Positions 19,036 through 27,797 of a stretch of DNA of 64,000 nucleotides are shown piece after piece. Each line of letters opens with the position of its first letter. Position 1 is the stretch's first letter. Source of the DNA: Leptospira fletcheri. GTDB taxonomy: Bacteria; Spirochaetota; Leptospiria; Leptospirales; Leptospiraceae. The position numbers and the translations under genes were made by a program. The notes beneath the pieces were generated by a model, which made no database searches, was not told the DNA's origin, and saw only the letters and a list, made by a program, of their open reading frames with translations. Location of the stretch: the NCBI RefSeq assembly GCF_004769195.1, contig NZ_RQET01000004.1, positions 930,001-994,000 of the forward strand, written 5' to 3'.

Positions 19036-20361
19036 ATGAAACTCGAAAAAAAATTGGCGCTTTGCACGCCGCGTAGAACTCCCTTCGCACAAATCGCGAA
19101 GGCATTGGGACCTTATCCCGGCCACCACCTGGGTCGTCTTGTAGCGGAAGATATTCTCGCTAAAAGCGGACTCAAAAAGGAACAAGTGGACGGGGTCGTA
19201 GTCGGAGAAGGATTTTCCAATGCTCCGAATTCCGCACGTGTGATCGCGAATCTAATCGGATTGCGGGATGAAATTCCTTGCCTAACCGTTGCCAACAACT
19301 GCGTATCCGGAATGGAAGCCGTAGCAGAAGCCGCTCGTAGAATCGTTTTGGGCGAAGGTGAAGTTTTTTTAGCGATCGGAGAAGAATCTCAGACCTCTAT
19401 GCCTTTTATCGTTAAGAACGCCCGTCTGAACAAGAAAGCGGGATCTCTGGACAAACTAAAGAAATTATTACCAGACAATTTGCCGGAAGGAGTGGAGCTA
19501 CGCGACACTCTCGAAGATGGGTTGGGCGACGGAGAAACTTCCTACGGAATGCAAGTCACGGCAGAGATTGTGGCTCAAAATTACAATCTGTCCCGTGAAA
19601 TCTGCGATAAATTGGCGTTCGAATCCTTTAAACGTGCATTAGAAGCTTCTAAAGCAGGGAAATACGCTCCTTACATCATTCCTGTCAAAGACGAAGACGG
19701 ATCCGAACTCGCGATCGACGAAGCCGTATCTTTGCGCGAGGGTCTTGTGGAAAATCCGAGCCGTATGGGGCGTGCGATGCTGTTATTCGACAATCCTCAG
19801 ATGAAATTTGACGAGTTCAAAACCAAATATTCCAAGGATCTAAAAAAGAGCCACGGACCGACGGTCTCCATCTTTAATGCGAGCCCCCGTTCCGACGGTG
19901 CTGCAGGTGTGATCGTTACGACCGTAGAAAAAGCGAAAGCTCTCGGACTCCAAATCGAGGCTGTCGTTTCCGGTTGGAAAATGAAAGGGGTTCATCCTAA
20001 TAATATGGGAATCGGACAGGCTTATGCGACCGAAGGATTGTTGCAGGATGCCGGCTTGAAAATCCAGGATATCGATTATGTGGAAATTCACGAAGCATTT
20101 GCCGCTACCGCTGTCGGCGCGCTGGAGCAGATCAAAATCGATACCGGCTGGGATTGGGAAAAGAGCTTCGACGAGAAAAAGATCAATCCGAACGGAGGAT
20201 CCATCGCGATCGGACATCCATTCGGTGCGACGGGAATCCGACTCATAGCAAACGCGATCATGGACTTGAAAGAAGACAAGTCGGCAAAGAAAGTGCTGAT
20301 CACCGCTTGTGCCCACGGCGGAATCGCGGGTTCTATGCTCATCGAAAGATACGAAGGCTGA
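19036..20361 (+). CDS. Thiolase family protein (acetyl-CoA acyltransferase), copy 1
   Basis: 441 aa. Thiolase signatures are complete: nucleophile Cys in NNCVSGMEA, EIHEAFAATAVGALE, the catalytic His in GGSIAIGHPFGATG, and the second Cys in ITACAHGGIAGSM. It should cleave 3-ketoacyl-CoA in beta-oxidation or run the reverse condensation. The length resembles FadI-type long-chain thiolases. A good Shine-Dalgarno (GGAGAAAG) precedes the ATG. It is co-transcribed with the thioesterase and ends at a strong terminator. It is highly similar along its whole length to the next gene. Confidence 0.93.
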   Translation: MKLEKKLALCTPRRTPFAQIAKALGPYPGHHLGRLVAEDILAKSGLKKEQVDGVVVGEGFSNAPNSARVIANLIGLRDEIPCLTVANNCVSGMEAVAEAARRIVLGEGEVFLAIGEESQTSMPFIVKNARLNKKAGSLDKLKKLLPDNLPEGVELRDTLEDGLGDGETSYGMQVTAEIVAQNYNLSREICDKLAFESFKRALEASKAGKYAPYIIPVKDEDGSELAIDEAVSLREGLVENPSRMGRAMLLFDNPQMKFDEFKTKYSKDLKKSHGPTVSIFNASPRSDGAAGVIVTTVEKAKALGLQIEAVVSGWKMKGVHPNNMGIGQAYATEGLLQDAGLKIQDIDYVEIHEAFAATAVGALEQIKIDTGWDWEKSFDEKKINPNGGSIAIGHPFGATGIRLIANAIMDLKEDKSAKKVLITACAHGGIAGSMLIERYEG

Positions 20362-20389
20362 TTCATCCTTAAACTTTGAAACTGTATCG

Positions 20390-20413
20390 CCCCGGGGAAA
20401 CCCGGGGTTTTTT
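20390..20413 (+). terminator. Intrinsic terminator after thiolase copy 1
   Basis: CCCCGGG-GAAA-CCCGGGG followed by TTTTTT: a 7-bp GC stem with a GAAA tetraloop and a six-base U-tract, 28 bp after the thiolase stop. It ends the thioesterase-thiolase operon, so the next thiolase needs its own promoter. Confidence 0.9.
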
Positions 20414-20468
20414 GTTTTTACCGAAAATTTCTCTCCCTTTAAAAATTAAATAATACTGCCGATTTGCT

Positions 20469-20474
20469 TATAAT
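20469..20474 (+). promoter_or_regulatory. Candidate -10 box (TATAAT) of thiolase copy 2
   Basis: A perfect TATAAT lies 114 bp upstream of the second thiolase ATG, in an AT-rich stretch just after the terminator of copy 1. No good -35 hexamer is visible at 17 bp. Operator site 2 begins four bases downstream and would cover the start point, an arrangement fit for repression. Confidence 0.55.
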
Positions 20475-20478
20475 ATAT

Positions 20479-20494
20479 AAGAACGATCGTTCTG
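20479..20494. promoter_or_regulatory. Putative TetR operator, site 2
   Basis: AAGAACG-AT-CGTTCTG differs from site 1 (18044-18059) only at the outermost base and in the 2-base spacer. Its core AGAACG/CGTTCT is a perfect inverted repeat. It lies immediately downstream of a TATAAT box, as expected for a repressor site, and links the second thiolase to the TetR gene about 2.5 kb upstream. Confidence 0.65.
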
Positions 20495-20587
20495 TTTTTT
20501 ATCGAAAAAATCGAAGATCGGAGTCTAACCTAGTGAAAGATATGCTGGCGATCGGTAAAAAAACCGGACAGCATCCGGAGGACGGTT

Positions 20588-21913
20588 ATGAAGCTCGAAA
20601 GAAAGTTGGCGATTTGCACTTCGAGAAGAACTCCCTTTGCCCAGATTGCGAAGGCCTTAGGGCAGTATCCCGCGCATCACTTAGGACGTATCGTTGCGGA
20701 GGATATCGTAGAGAAGAGCGGTCTGAAGAAGGAGCAATTCGACGGTATTGTGGTCGGGGAAGGTTTTCCTAGCGCCCCAAATGCGGCACGCGTAATCGCG
20801 AATCTGATCGGATTCAGGGATGAGGTCCCCTCGATTACGGTATCGAATAATTGCGTATCCGGTTTGGAAGCGATATCCGAGGCAGCTCGTAGAATCGTTT
20901 TGGGAGAAGGAGAATTGTTCCTGGTGATCGGCGAAGAATCCCAGACAGATTTGCCTTTTGTCGTAAAGGGGGCGAGGCAAAATAAGAAAGCGGGATCTCT
21001 AGACAAGTTGAAAAAATTATTACCCGACAATCTGCCAGAAGGAGTGGAACTACGTGATACGCTCGAAGATGGGTTGGGTGACGGAGAAAATTCCTACGGG
21101 ATGCAGGTGACCGCGGAAATTCTCGCACAGAATTACGATCTTTCTCGCGAAATCACCGATAAAGTGGCCTTCGAATCTTTTAAAAGGGCGCTCGAAGCCT
21201 CGGAGGCGGGCAAGTATTCTCCTTATATGATTCCTGTAAAGGACGAGACGGGAGAGTTACATACCGTTGACGAAGCCGTAGAACTCCGTAGAGGTCTTGT
21301 GGAAAATCCGAGTCGTATGGGGCGTGCTATGCTTCTTTTCGATAACCCTCAAATGAAATTCGAAGATTTTAAAAAGAAATATGCGGAGGATTTAAAAAAG
21401 ACGCATGGACCGACCGTTTCTATTTTTAACGCAAGTCCCCGTTCCGACGGCGCGGCCGGATTGATTTTGACGACGGTAGAAAAGGCGAAGGCCTTCGGAT
21501 TGAAAATCGAAGCGGTACTGTCGGGCTGGAAAATGAAGGGAGTTCATCCGAACCTGATGGGTCTCGGCCAGGCTTACGCAACGGAAAGTTTATTAAGCGA
21601 ATTGAATCTTAAGATCCAGGATATGGATTACGTGGAAATCCATGAAGCATATGCGGCGACTGCGGTGGGTGCATTGGAACAGATCAGGCTGGACACCGGT
21701 TGGGATTGGGAAAAAAGTTTCGACGAGAAAAAGATCAATCCGAACGGAGGTTCTGTCGCAATCGGGCATCCTTTCGGAGCAACGGGAGTTCGTTTAGTGA
21801 TCAATGCTATCATGGACTTTGCGCAGGATCAGAAAGCGAAGAAGGTGCTTTTGACTGCCTGCGCGCACGGCGGAATCGCGGGGTCTATGGTGCTGGAAAG
21901 ATTCGAAGCTTGA
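20588..21913 (+). CDS. Thiolase family protein (acetyl-CoA acyltransferase), copy 2
   Basis: 441 aa, identical in length to copy 1 and co-linear with it, including the same N-terminal MKLE(K/R)KLA(L/I)CT(P/S)RRTPFAQ pattern and the same catalytic motifs: NNCVSGLEA, EIHEAYAATAVGALE, GGSVAIGHPFGATG and LTACAHGGIAGSM. It is clearly a tandem duplicate that has diverged at scattered positions. GGAGG precedes the ATG. It has its own promoter with operator site 2 and its own terminator, so the two copies can be expressed to different levels. Confidence 0.93.
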   Translation: MKLERKLAICTSRRTPFAQIAKALGQYPAHHLGRIVAEDIVEKSGLKKEQFDGIVVGEGFPSAPNAARVIANLIGFRDEVPSITVSNNCVSGLEAISEAARRIVLGEGELFLVIGEESQTDLPFVVKGARQNKKAGSLDKLKKLLPDNLPEGVELRDTLEDGLGDGENSYGMQVTAEILAQNYDLSREITDKVAFESFKRALEASEAGKYSPYMIPVKDETGELHTVDEAVELRRGLVENPSRMGRAMLLFDNPQMKFEDFKKKYAEDLKKTHGPTVSIFNASPRSDGAAGLILTTVEKAKAFGLKIEAVLSGWKMKGVHPNLMGLGQAYATESLLSELNLKIQDMDYVEIHEAYAATAVGALEQIRLDTGWDWEKSFDEKKINPNGGSVAIGHPFGATGVRLVINAIMDFAQDQKAKKVLLTACAHGGIAGSMVLERFEA

Positions 21914-21928
21914 ACTGGAGAACCCGAT

Positions 21929-21953
21929 CCGGGGAGAGATCCCCGGGTTTTTC
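21929..21953 (+). terminator. Intrinsic terminator after thiolase copy 2
   Basis: CCGGGGA-GAGA-TCCCCGG followed by GTTTTTC: a perfect 7-bp stem with a 4-base loop, 15 bp after the stop. Confidence 0.85.
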
Positions 21954-22082
21954 TTTCCCGAATCGGAAAGGCCCTGTAGGAGTTCCTGCAGAATTTCAGC
22001 GCAGAAAAAGAATTTCCAAAATGAAAAGAATCTGCTATTTGGCGCCATGTTGCAGGCGGGCTGGGTAGGATGGAACGTCACT

Positions 22083-22123
22083 GTACCACCGCACCGGCCC
22101 CCACCCAGAGTAGGGTGGGGGCC
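22083..22123. repeat. Intergenic hairpin repeat, copy A
   Basis: A TGTACCACCGCACC segment leads into a perfect 11-bp stem, GGCCCCCACCC / GGGTGGGGGCC, around the loop AGAGTA. An almost identical 41-base unit occurs at 43490-43530. Both copies lie outside genes and both are preceded by a GGAACTCCTACAG-type motif (in opposite orientation here). This points to a dispersed REP-like element of this genome. Confidence 0.75.
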
Positions 22124-22891
22124 GAAACTCGTAAAGGCGCGCTTTCTCCACAATAGCCAATCTAAGGCAGAATTTCCGCTAGGAAAGTCTCCCCCGCTTT
22201 CATTCGTCTCGCGCCCTTTTTGAGGATTCGTTCCAGGGGATACCTGGCTCCTGGAACTCTTCAGCAATTCGGAAGAGAATCTTGGCACATAGAAAGGAGC
22301 CTTGAAACGATTTGGAGAATGCGTCTTCGTAGAAATGGAATGTTGTATTTGCGATGATTTTAATTTCATAAAAAAGGTGATAACCTTTATGCCATCTAAG
22401 CATTTTAGTTCTTGTGAATTTTCCATACAGAATTCGATGGCTGTGTAAAATACTCCGTTCGTGAGGTTCGAAAATCCGACCCGGAAGCTATCAGTAAATC
22501 GGTAAACAAGATGAAGGTCGTAATTATCAGATTTTATCCCTTTGCCGAATTTTTTAAAAGAAGAGCGAGGAATGACCGCAATTATGCGGCCATATTTAAT
22601 TATTTTTATGTAAATTATATAAAAGTGAATTCTCTATTCAATGTAAGATGTTATAAGGGAGTCGCCATATGCGCAATTTGTTCCTACGTGATGTTTATTC
22701 TGGCACTAGCTCCGGTTCCTTTCGCGGGATTCTTTCAATGTAAATGGATTCATTTATATCGGGAAACATGATCTAGATTTTGGCCGATTTCTTGGATTCG
22801 CATTGACTAAAAAGACAAATTTTTATTGAACTCCTGTAAGAAATTCTTTTCCTTCGTCTGAGGGGTTGACGCTCTAAGTGGTTTCAAGCTT

Positions 22892-24817
22892 GTGATTCGC
22901 CAAAATTTCTATCAAAAACTTTTAACATTCTTTTTTCTCATATTGGCCGGTTCTCCGAATATAAATTGCTGGTCGAATCCGATATTTCTTCCGATGGTCG
23001 AATGTTGGGTCCAAATTCCCAATTCTCGTTGCCCGGATTCCAATATAAGTCAGTTGTTCTTGGTTCTTTTCGCATTGAGTCCTTCGGTTACTATCTCCAA
23101 TATCGCGAATCATTCCATTCTCCAGACGGGTTTTCTTGTAGGTCAGATTCGTCCGGGAATTGTCTCCGTGTCCGTATCCTTGGACGGCGGTCCGTATACG
23201 AATGCGGCGATCAACGGCCTGAATTGGAGGTACCAACTTCCGGCCCAAGCAATTACGGGAACCCATTGGAATATAGGAAGTAAACACAAGATTTCCGTGA
23301 CAGCGATGGACGGAGTCGGAAATCGTTCGACTCCGCAAGTTTTGAATGTCGTAAAAGGAACGAATCATGACACGGACGGTGACGGATTTCCGGATGTGAT
23401 TCTCAGCGATGTTCTCACTAACTCCGTACAGGGTTACGGTTTGGTTTTTTTGGCACATGGAAGCACGGGAATTCCCTCCAGCTCTCCCGATTCGATTTTG
23501 ACGGACGGTCTTGTCGGCAGTTCTTATTTCGGAGATAGAATTGGAGCCGGCGATTTTAATGGGGATGGTTATGCGGATATAGTCATCGGAAGCCAGGCAG
23601 CTCCCGGATATACCACATTCGGTCACGTTTATATTTTTCATAGTTCCGGGCAGGGCGGTATTGCCAGTCAGAATCTAAATTCTGGAGGTTCCTATAACAG
23701 TTTCATAAAAGGTCATACGACAGGGAACAGATTGGGTTCCTTTGTGATGGGCGGAGACGTCAATAATGACGGATACGACGATGCGATCTTGACCAGTCCT
23801 TGGTCAGGCGGTCTAGGATATATTTTTTACAGCCAAGGAACTGCCGGCGTTCCTTCGAAAGATCTATCTACCGGAGCCATTGCCGATATCACTTATAATT
23901 TCGGAAATAACGACGATTTCGGTTTTCAATCCGCGATAGGAGATATTAACGCCGATGGTTATACGGATCTTGTCGTTTCTGCTCCTACCTATAATGCACA
24001 GCAAGGGAGACTTTATATTTTTATCTCCAATTCGGGAACGATCCCAGGGGCTCCGCAGCAATTTCTGGTCGGTCCTACTTCTCCTGCACCGGGCTGCGCT
24101 TCCGGTACGGGCTGTTCCCTCGGAGCCGGACCGTTCGTCCTCGCGGATTTTAACGGAGATTCTTGTGCCGATCTTGCGGTAGGAGGATCTTCATTTAATA
24201 CGAATCAGGGCATCGTTTTCGTTTTTCATTCGAATTGCGGATCCGTGACCCCTTATTCCGCCGCACCGAATGCCACTTTTATCGGGCCTGCGCTCGCCAC
24301 TTGCAACGGAGGTACGAATTGTTCGTTCGGCGTCACCGTTTCTACGGGAGATACGAACGGCGACGGCTATTTCGATTTGCTCATAGGATCCCATCTCGCA
24401 TCCGCCGGTTATGGAAATGTTTATCTGTTCCAGAATTCAGGCGCGGCGGGATTTTCCAATGTGGACTTAAGCTCCGGGGGAACGGCGACTTCGGTTCTGA
24501 CCGGACCGTCGGCAGGTTTGAATTTCGGAATTTTTACTTCCCTCCAAGACATTACCGGAGACGGAATGTCCGACGTCCTAGTGAGCGCGACCGGAGGTAC
24601 CGGACAAGTATATTATTTTAAAAGTGCGGGAACGTCCGGACCGGGAAACCAAAATTTGAGTGCAGGAGGAGTCGCTACTTCCGTATTGTCGGTTCCGTTC
24701 GGGCAGAGCTTTGGGAATTCCATCGCCCGAAATCAATCCGATCAAGATGAAATGATCGGATTATCGGTTTCGAATCTAGAGATCGGGCTCGGATCGAATT
24801 TTACCTCCATAAAATGA
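22892..24817 (+). CDS. Secreted FG-GAP/integrin-alpha beta-propeller protein
   Basis: 641 aa with a GTG start and an N-terminal signal sequence (about 1-26). After an Ig-like or linker segment to about residue 150 there are seven FG-GAP repeats. Each has a calcium-binding Asp-rich loop such as DTDGDGFPD, GDFNGDGYAD, GDVNNDGYDD, GDINADGYTD, ADFNGDSCAD, GDTNGDGYFD and QDITGDGMSD. Seven blades would close one beta-propeller. Such proteins are usually surface-exposed or secreted and bind protein or sugar ligands. Several Cys occur in CASGTGCS and CNGGTNCS, perhaps forming disulfides. The gene stands alone between long intergenic regions. The ligand is unknown. Confidence 0.85.
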   Translation: MIRQNFYQKLLTFFFLILAGSPNINCWSNPIFLPMVECWVQIPNSRCPDSNISQLFLVLFALSPSVTISNIANHSILQTGFLVGQIRPGIVSVSVSLDGGPYTNAAINGLNWRYQLPAQAITGTHWNIGSKHKISVTAMDGVGNRSTPQVLNVVKGTNHDTDGDGFPDVILSDVLTNSVQGYGLVFLAHGSTGIPSSSPDSILTDGLVGSSYFGDRIGAGDFNGDGYADIVIGSQAAPGYTTFGHVYIFHSSGQGGIASQNLNSGGSYNSFIKGHTTGNRLGSFVMGGDVNNDGYDDAILTSPWSGGLGYIFYSQGTAGVPSKDLSTGAIADITYNFGNNDDFGFQSAIGDINADGYTDLVVSAPTYNAQQGRLYIFISNSGTIPGAPQQFLVGPTSPAPGCASGTGCSLGAGPFVLADFNGDSCADLAVGGSSFNTNQGIVFVFHSNCGSVTPYSAAPNATFIGPALATCNGGTNCSFGVTVSTGDTNGDGYFDLLIGSHLASAGYGNVYLFQNSGAAGFSNVDLSSGGTATSVLTGPSAGLNFGIFTSLQDITGDGMSDVLVSATGGTGQVYYFKSAGTSGPGNQNLSAGGVATSVLSVPFGQSFGNSIARNQSDQDEMIGLSVSNLEIGLGSNFTSIK

Positions 24818-24960
24818 TATTAAAAAATTCTGTTTTATGGTTTTTATAGAATAAGAGAAATCCAGGTTTTGAGACAAGCTGGTTTCTCTCGCGACAGGGA
24901 TACGAAGGGCTTTTGTCCCGAGCTTTGTTAGAATCGTTGTTTTGTTTTCGGGAAAGAATT

Positions 24961-25035
24961 GCGAAGGGATGAGGGCGTCTGCCCGAACCCGAAGTAGCCC
25001 GGTCCCGCAGCGGCGGGAGTCGCCCGGATTCGGTA
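24961..25035. repeat. GC-rich hairpin element, possible dispersed repeat
   Basis: A sharply GC-rich block in AT-rich surroundings. Its core is the perfect hairpin TCCCGC-AGCG-GCGGGA (25003-25018), flanked by CCCGAA and TTCGG arms that can extend the pairing. Only one copy is in the window. The composition and location resemble an intergenic repeat, but repetition cannot be shown here. Confidence 0.35.
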
Positions 25036-25116
25036 TCCTGGCGTGTAAAAAAGGGAAGTTATAAGTTTAGAGTTTTCCGGGTTTCCATTCGGAAAGAAAT
25101 TCGGATCGATTCCGTT

Positions 25117-25311
25117 TTAGAAATCCAGATCGGCAGTACGGGATGTGCCGATCAGACTCATTCTGAATCCATGCGGCAATTTGTTCCAAACGGATAGGAA
25201 TATCTTTTTAAAAACCGTCCGTTTGGGAACTTTGGCTTTGGGTGAAATTTTCATCGTTCTAACTCTCCCTTGTCTCTTTACTTTTATCCGACGAAGATTT
25301 TTCGGATTCAT
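25117..25311 (-). CDS. Doubtful small basic protein
   Basis: A 64-codon frame very rich in Lys and Arg (MNPKNLRRIKVKRQGRVR...), ending TSRTADLDF. GGA directly precedes the ATG, which is too close for a normal Shine-Dalgarno. It could be a real small cationic protein or chance. An open frame on the other strand overlaps it. I list it because nothing else explains this stretch. Confidence 0.2.
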   Translation of the reverse strand: MNPKNLRRIKVKRQGRVRTMKISPKAKVPKRTVFKKIFLSVWNKLPHGFRMSLIGTSRTADLDF

Positions 25312-25446
25312 TCCATTCTTGGATCGATTTTGTCGGGTAAATTCTCGGATTAAAAATCGGAAAGTGCGTAGATAGTTCGAGGGATTTTTGCCGTACGATC
25401 CGTCCTTTGATTCTGCAACTTTATCAGGGGATTCGGTCCGATAAGA

Positions 25447-25812
25447 TTAGTCTTTTACATTGCTGGTTAAGCGACATCCGTTTTCTCGGCTTACCAGTTT
25501 CGCTTTGGCTTCGAACTTTCCGGTCATTGAGACGAAACCGACGGTCAAGGATTCGGAATCGGCCTTCCAGATGTCGGGAGAATAGAAAACCTTTGCATAA
25601 TCCTTACAATAAGTCTCTTCGGCGCGGACCACGAATAAACAGGAGCAACCTTCCTTTGCCGCAAAGTTTGCTTGGACCCGCATTAAGTCGGAAGGGAGAA
25701 ATCGGAACAGGAAAACTCCGCAGATAAAAATCGTCGCTAACACTAGGATCCAGCCGAAGAAGGGAAGCAGCCTTCTATCGGAATATGAAAATGGAGGAAG
25801 TTTCGGTCTCAT
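25447..25812 (-). CDS. Small membrane protein of unknown function
   Basis: 121 aa. One N-terminal transmembrane segment (about 17-40) is followed by a roughly 80-residue extracytoplasmic part with CSC and later single Cys residues, possibly disulfide-bonded. No family recognised. Its start overlaps the end of the upstream serine hydrolase gene by 4 bp (ATGA type), so the two are translationally coupled and it may assist the hydrolase. Confidence 0.65.
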   Translation of the reverse strand: MRPKLPPFSYSDRRLLPFFGWILVLATIFICGVFLFRFLPSDLMRVQANFAAKEGCSCLFVVRAEETYCKDYAKVFYSPDIWKADSESLTVGFVSMTGKFEAKAKLVSRENGCRLTSNVKD

Positions 25813-26915
25813 TTTTTAGCGCTTCCAAGATCCAGAGATTGCAGCAGTTTCTGGGTGAATTCCGGCGCCCAAAATCTGCCGAGGCGATCGTTTCCGAATC
25901 TCACGAGAACCAATTTTTTTTCCGGATCGATGACCAAGGATTGACCCCAGTGGCCCGAACCGAAAACGGAAGCTCGGGATAAAAATTCGAATAGAGGATC
26001 GTCGGCACTTCCGCGCTTCCGATTCGCATACAGATGACCTCCCATAGAAGGGATGGGCAAAAGTGAAAGAGGGAAGGCTAACGACTTCTCCGCGACGAAA
26101 GGTTGCGAGGTTTTCGCGATCCAATCTTCGGGAAAGATTCTTTCCGATCCGTACATTCCGTTTTTTATATATACTTTGCCGATCTTGGCCAAATCCCTAG
26201 GAGAAAGATAGGCGTAAGAGGACCCCACTGGGACTCCTTTCTCGTCGGTTTCCCAAACGTAAGACCGTATCTCCATTCTTTCAAAGAAGACTTTCGGAAA
26301 ACCCCCTTCTTTGCGGTATACCGAAGAGAGAACCGCGGAAAGCAAATTGGAATCTCCGCTGGAATATTTTACGGATTTTCCCGGATCGAAACGTCTTTTT
26401 GAAACATAGAGGGCATGATCCTCCCTTCCGGGGCCGTAGAGCATGGCTAATACGTCCGAACGGAAAGGATTCCACTCGTATCCTTCCTTCCATTCCGCGC
26501 CGCTGCCATGAAACAACAAATGTCTCACCGTAAGGTTCGTCGGGAGTTGCGCTTTCAATTCCGGAAGATAAAGAATCACTGGAGAATTCAGGTCCACTTT
26601 TCCGTCTAGGACGGCCATCCCGGTTATCGTGTTCAGTAGGAATTTGGATACGGACCAAAGAGGTTGCAAGTTGTCGGGCCCGAAATCCCCCGCGTAAAAC
26701 TCGGCCACATTTTTCCCGTTTCGCTCCGCATAAAGTGCGTTCGTTCGAACGGAACTTTTCCTACAGAGAGCTTCCTGCAGAAGTGAAACGGTTTCCGGAG
26801 TCTCGGCGAACCGTATTTTGCAATTCGCATCCTTCTTTTCAGCGCAACCGAACGAAGCGGCAAGGGAGAAAGATAGGAATATTGTCGGCAGGAATCTTAT
26901 GCGCGTATCCATCAT
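25809..26915 (-). CDS. Serine hydrolase, beta-lactamase/penicillin-binding-like lipoprotein
   Basis: 368 aa. The signal peptide ends at an AASFGC lipobox. The class C beta-lactamase-like SxxK motif is in WSVSKFLLN, and a YSSGDSN segment supplies the Tyr-x-Ser/Asn element. A late GHWGQS segment replaces the usual HTG-type third motif. These envelope enzymes are typically esterases or D-amino-acid peptidases rather than drug-inactivating lactamases. It forms an operon with the small membrane protein downstream. A much larger relative is encoded at 49717-51675. Confidence 0.82.
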   Translation of the reverse strand: MMDTRIRFLPTIFLSFSLAASFGCAEKKDANCKIRFAETPETVSLLQEALCRKSSVRTNALYAERNGKNVAEFYAGDFGPDNLQPLWSVSKFLLNTITGMAVLDGKVDLNSPVILYLPELKAQLPTNLTVRHLLFHGSGAEWKEGYEWNPFRSDVLAMLYGPGREDHALYVSKRRFDPGKSVKYSSGDSNLLSAVLSSVYRKEGGFPKVFFERMEIRSYVWETDEKGVPVGSSYAYLSPRDLAKIGKVYIKNGMYGSERIFPEDWIAKTSQPFVAEKSLAFPLSLLPIPSMGGHLYANRKRGSADDPLFEFLSRASVFGSGHWGQSLVIDPEKKLVLVRFGNDRLGRFWAPEFTQKLLQSLDLGSAKK

Positions 26916-26939
26916 TTCGTTTAACGGAAAAGTTTTTTT

Positions 26940-27797
26940 CTACTCTTCCGATTTGGAGTTTTCCTGGGGCGTGTTTAAGATCAACGGTAGACTGTCTTTG
27001 CCCGAAGGAACGATCATCAATTTACTGTTCGGATTTTCGAAAGCCTTTAGTTGTAGATACTGTTTCGTTAATTGTGAAGCGATGAGTTTTTGCGCTTTCG
27101 CCTTTCCTTCCGCTTCGATTACCGTCGCCTTTGCCTTGGCTTCCGCGTGAATGATCGTGATCTCTGCGTCTTTTTTGGCGATATTGATCTCGAATTTCAT
27201 CTGCTCCTGTTCCTGTTCCTTCGTGAGCTTCCCTTCGATAGCGGTGAGAATCGGGCGACTGTATTCGATATCGTCTATGATCACGTCGTCGATCTCGATA
27301 TGTTTTCCTCTAAGTTTTTCTCCCAAGGCTTGGCGGATATCTTGGGAAACCTTCGGAGTCTCTTTGGAGATCCGGATCATACTGTAAGCCGAAAGTGCGT
27401 TACGCACGGAGGTCCGAAATTGGGGGCGCACCACTTTTTCGTAATAATCCGGTCCTATCTCTATCTGAAGGTTATAGATTTCCGCGGCTACAGGCCTGAG
27501 AATGACCGCGGCTACCACATTAATCGTCAGGTCGTCACGAGTCAGTACGTCCACTTTTTCTTTGTAGGAGGTCCACTGAGTCGGATAGAGATAGATGTCG
27601 TTCCAAGGAGCATAGAAATACAGCGAATTTGTCAGGAGATCCTTTTGCAGTCCGGAGGTTAGGGGATGCCAACGGAGTCCTGCTTCCCCAGGACGGATAT
27701 TCGTAAAACAACCGTAAGAAATAAATGCAGCGACGAATAAAAACAGGTATCCTATCTTTTTGATTCCCGAGCCGGAAAGAAATTGTTTGGTTTGCAT
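26940..27797 (-). CDS. Prohibitin/SPFH-domain membrane protein
   Basis: About 285 aa from ATG 27797, which has AGGAG seven bases upstream; the frame opens at 27860 but that start lacks a site. One N-terminal membrane segment (with a Cys that could be a lipobox, SYGC) precedes a band-7/SPFH domain containing RPGEAGLRW, TRDDLTINV and RPVAAEIYNLQ. A long C-terminal coiled-coil is rich in Glu, Ala and Lys (KAKATVIEAEGKAKAQ). SPFH proteins form membrane-bound rings or microdomains and often modulate proteases; no protease gene is adjacent here. Confidence 0.88.
   Translation of the reverse strand: MQTKQFLSGSGIKKIGYLFLFVAAFISYGCFTNIRPGEAGLRWHPLTSGLQKDLLTNSLYFYAPWNDIYLYPTQWTSYKEKVDVLTRDDLTINVVAAVILRPVAAEIYNLQIEIGPDYYEKVVRPQFRTSVRNALSAYSMIRISKETPKVSQDIRQALGEKLRGKHIEIDDVIIDDIEYSRPILTAIEGKLTKEQEQEQMKFEINIAKKDAEITIIHAEAKAKATVIEAEGKAKAQKLIASQLTKQYLQLKAFENPNSKLMIVPSGKDSLPLILNTPQENSKSEE

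Larger units (their letters stand above)
21914..22891. other. Long intergenic region with repeat element, about 980 bp
   Basis: After the thiolase terminator this stretch holds an imperfect palindrome CTGTAGGAGTTCCTGCAG (21974-21991), a GC-rich hairpin repeat (22083-22123) that recurs near 43.5 kb, and then an increasingly AT-rich segment up to the FG-GAP gene. A small hairpin CCGCA-ATTA-TGCGG is at 22578-22591. Open frames here, including an 86-codon one at 22511-22771, have no coding character and are not called. The AT-rich end probably holds the FG-GAP promoter. Confidence 0.5.
24818..25446. other. Intergenic region with GC-rich element, about 630 bp
   Basis: Space between the FG-GAP gene and the convergent minus-strand pair. 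It holds a GC-rich, hairpin-forming block (24961-25035), described separately, and a weak 64-codon minus-strand frame (25117-25311). Nothing else supports a gene. Confidence 0.45.

Noticed and set aside
21794..22426. A 210-codon minus-strand frame over the thiolase end and repeat
   Set aside because: It is antisense to the thiolase 3' end, crosses the terminator and the hairpin repeat, and contains the repeat-derived LGGGRCGG phrase.
22511..22771. 86-codon plus-strand frame in AT-rich intergenic DNA
   Set aside because: No ribosome site, atypical composition and no recognisable feature; the frame is likely chance.
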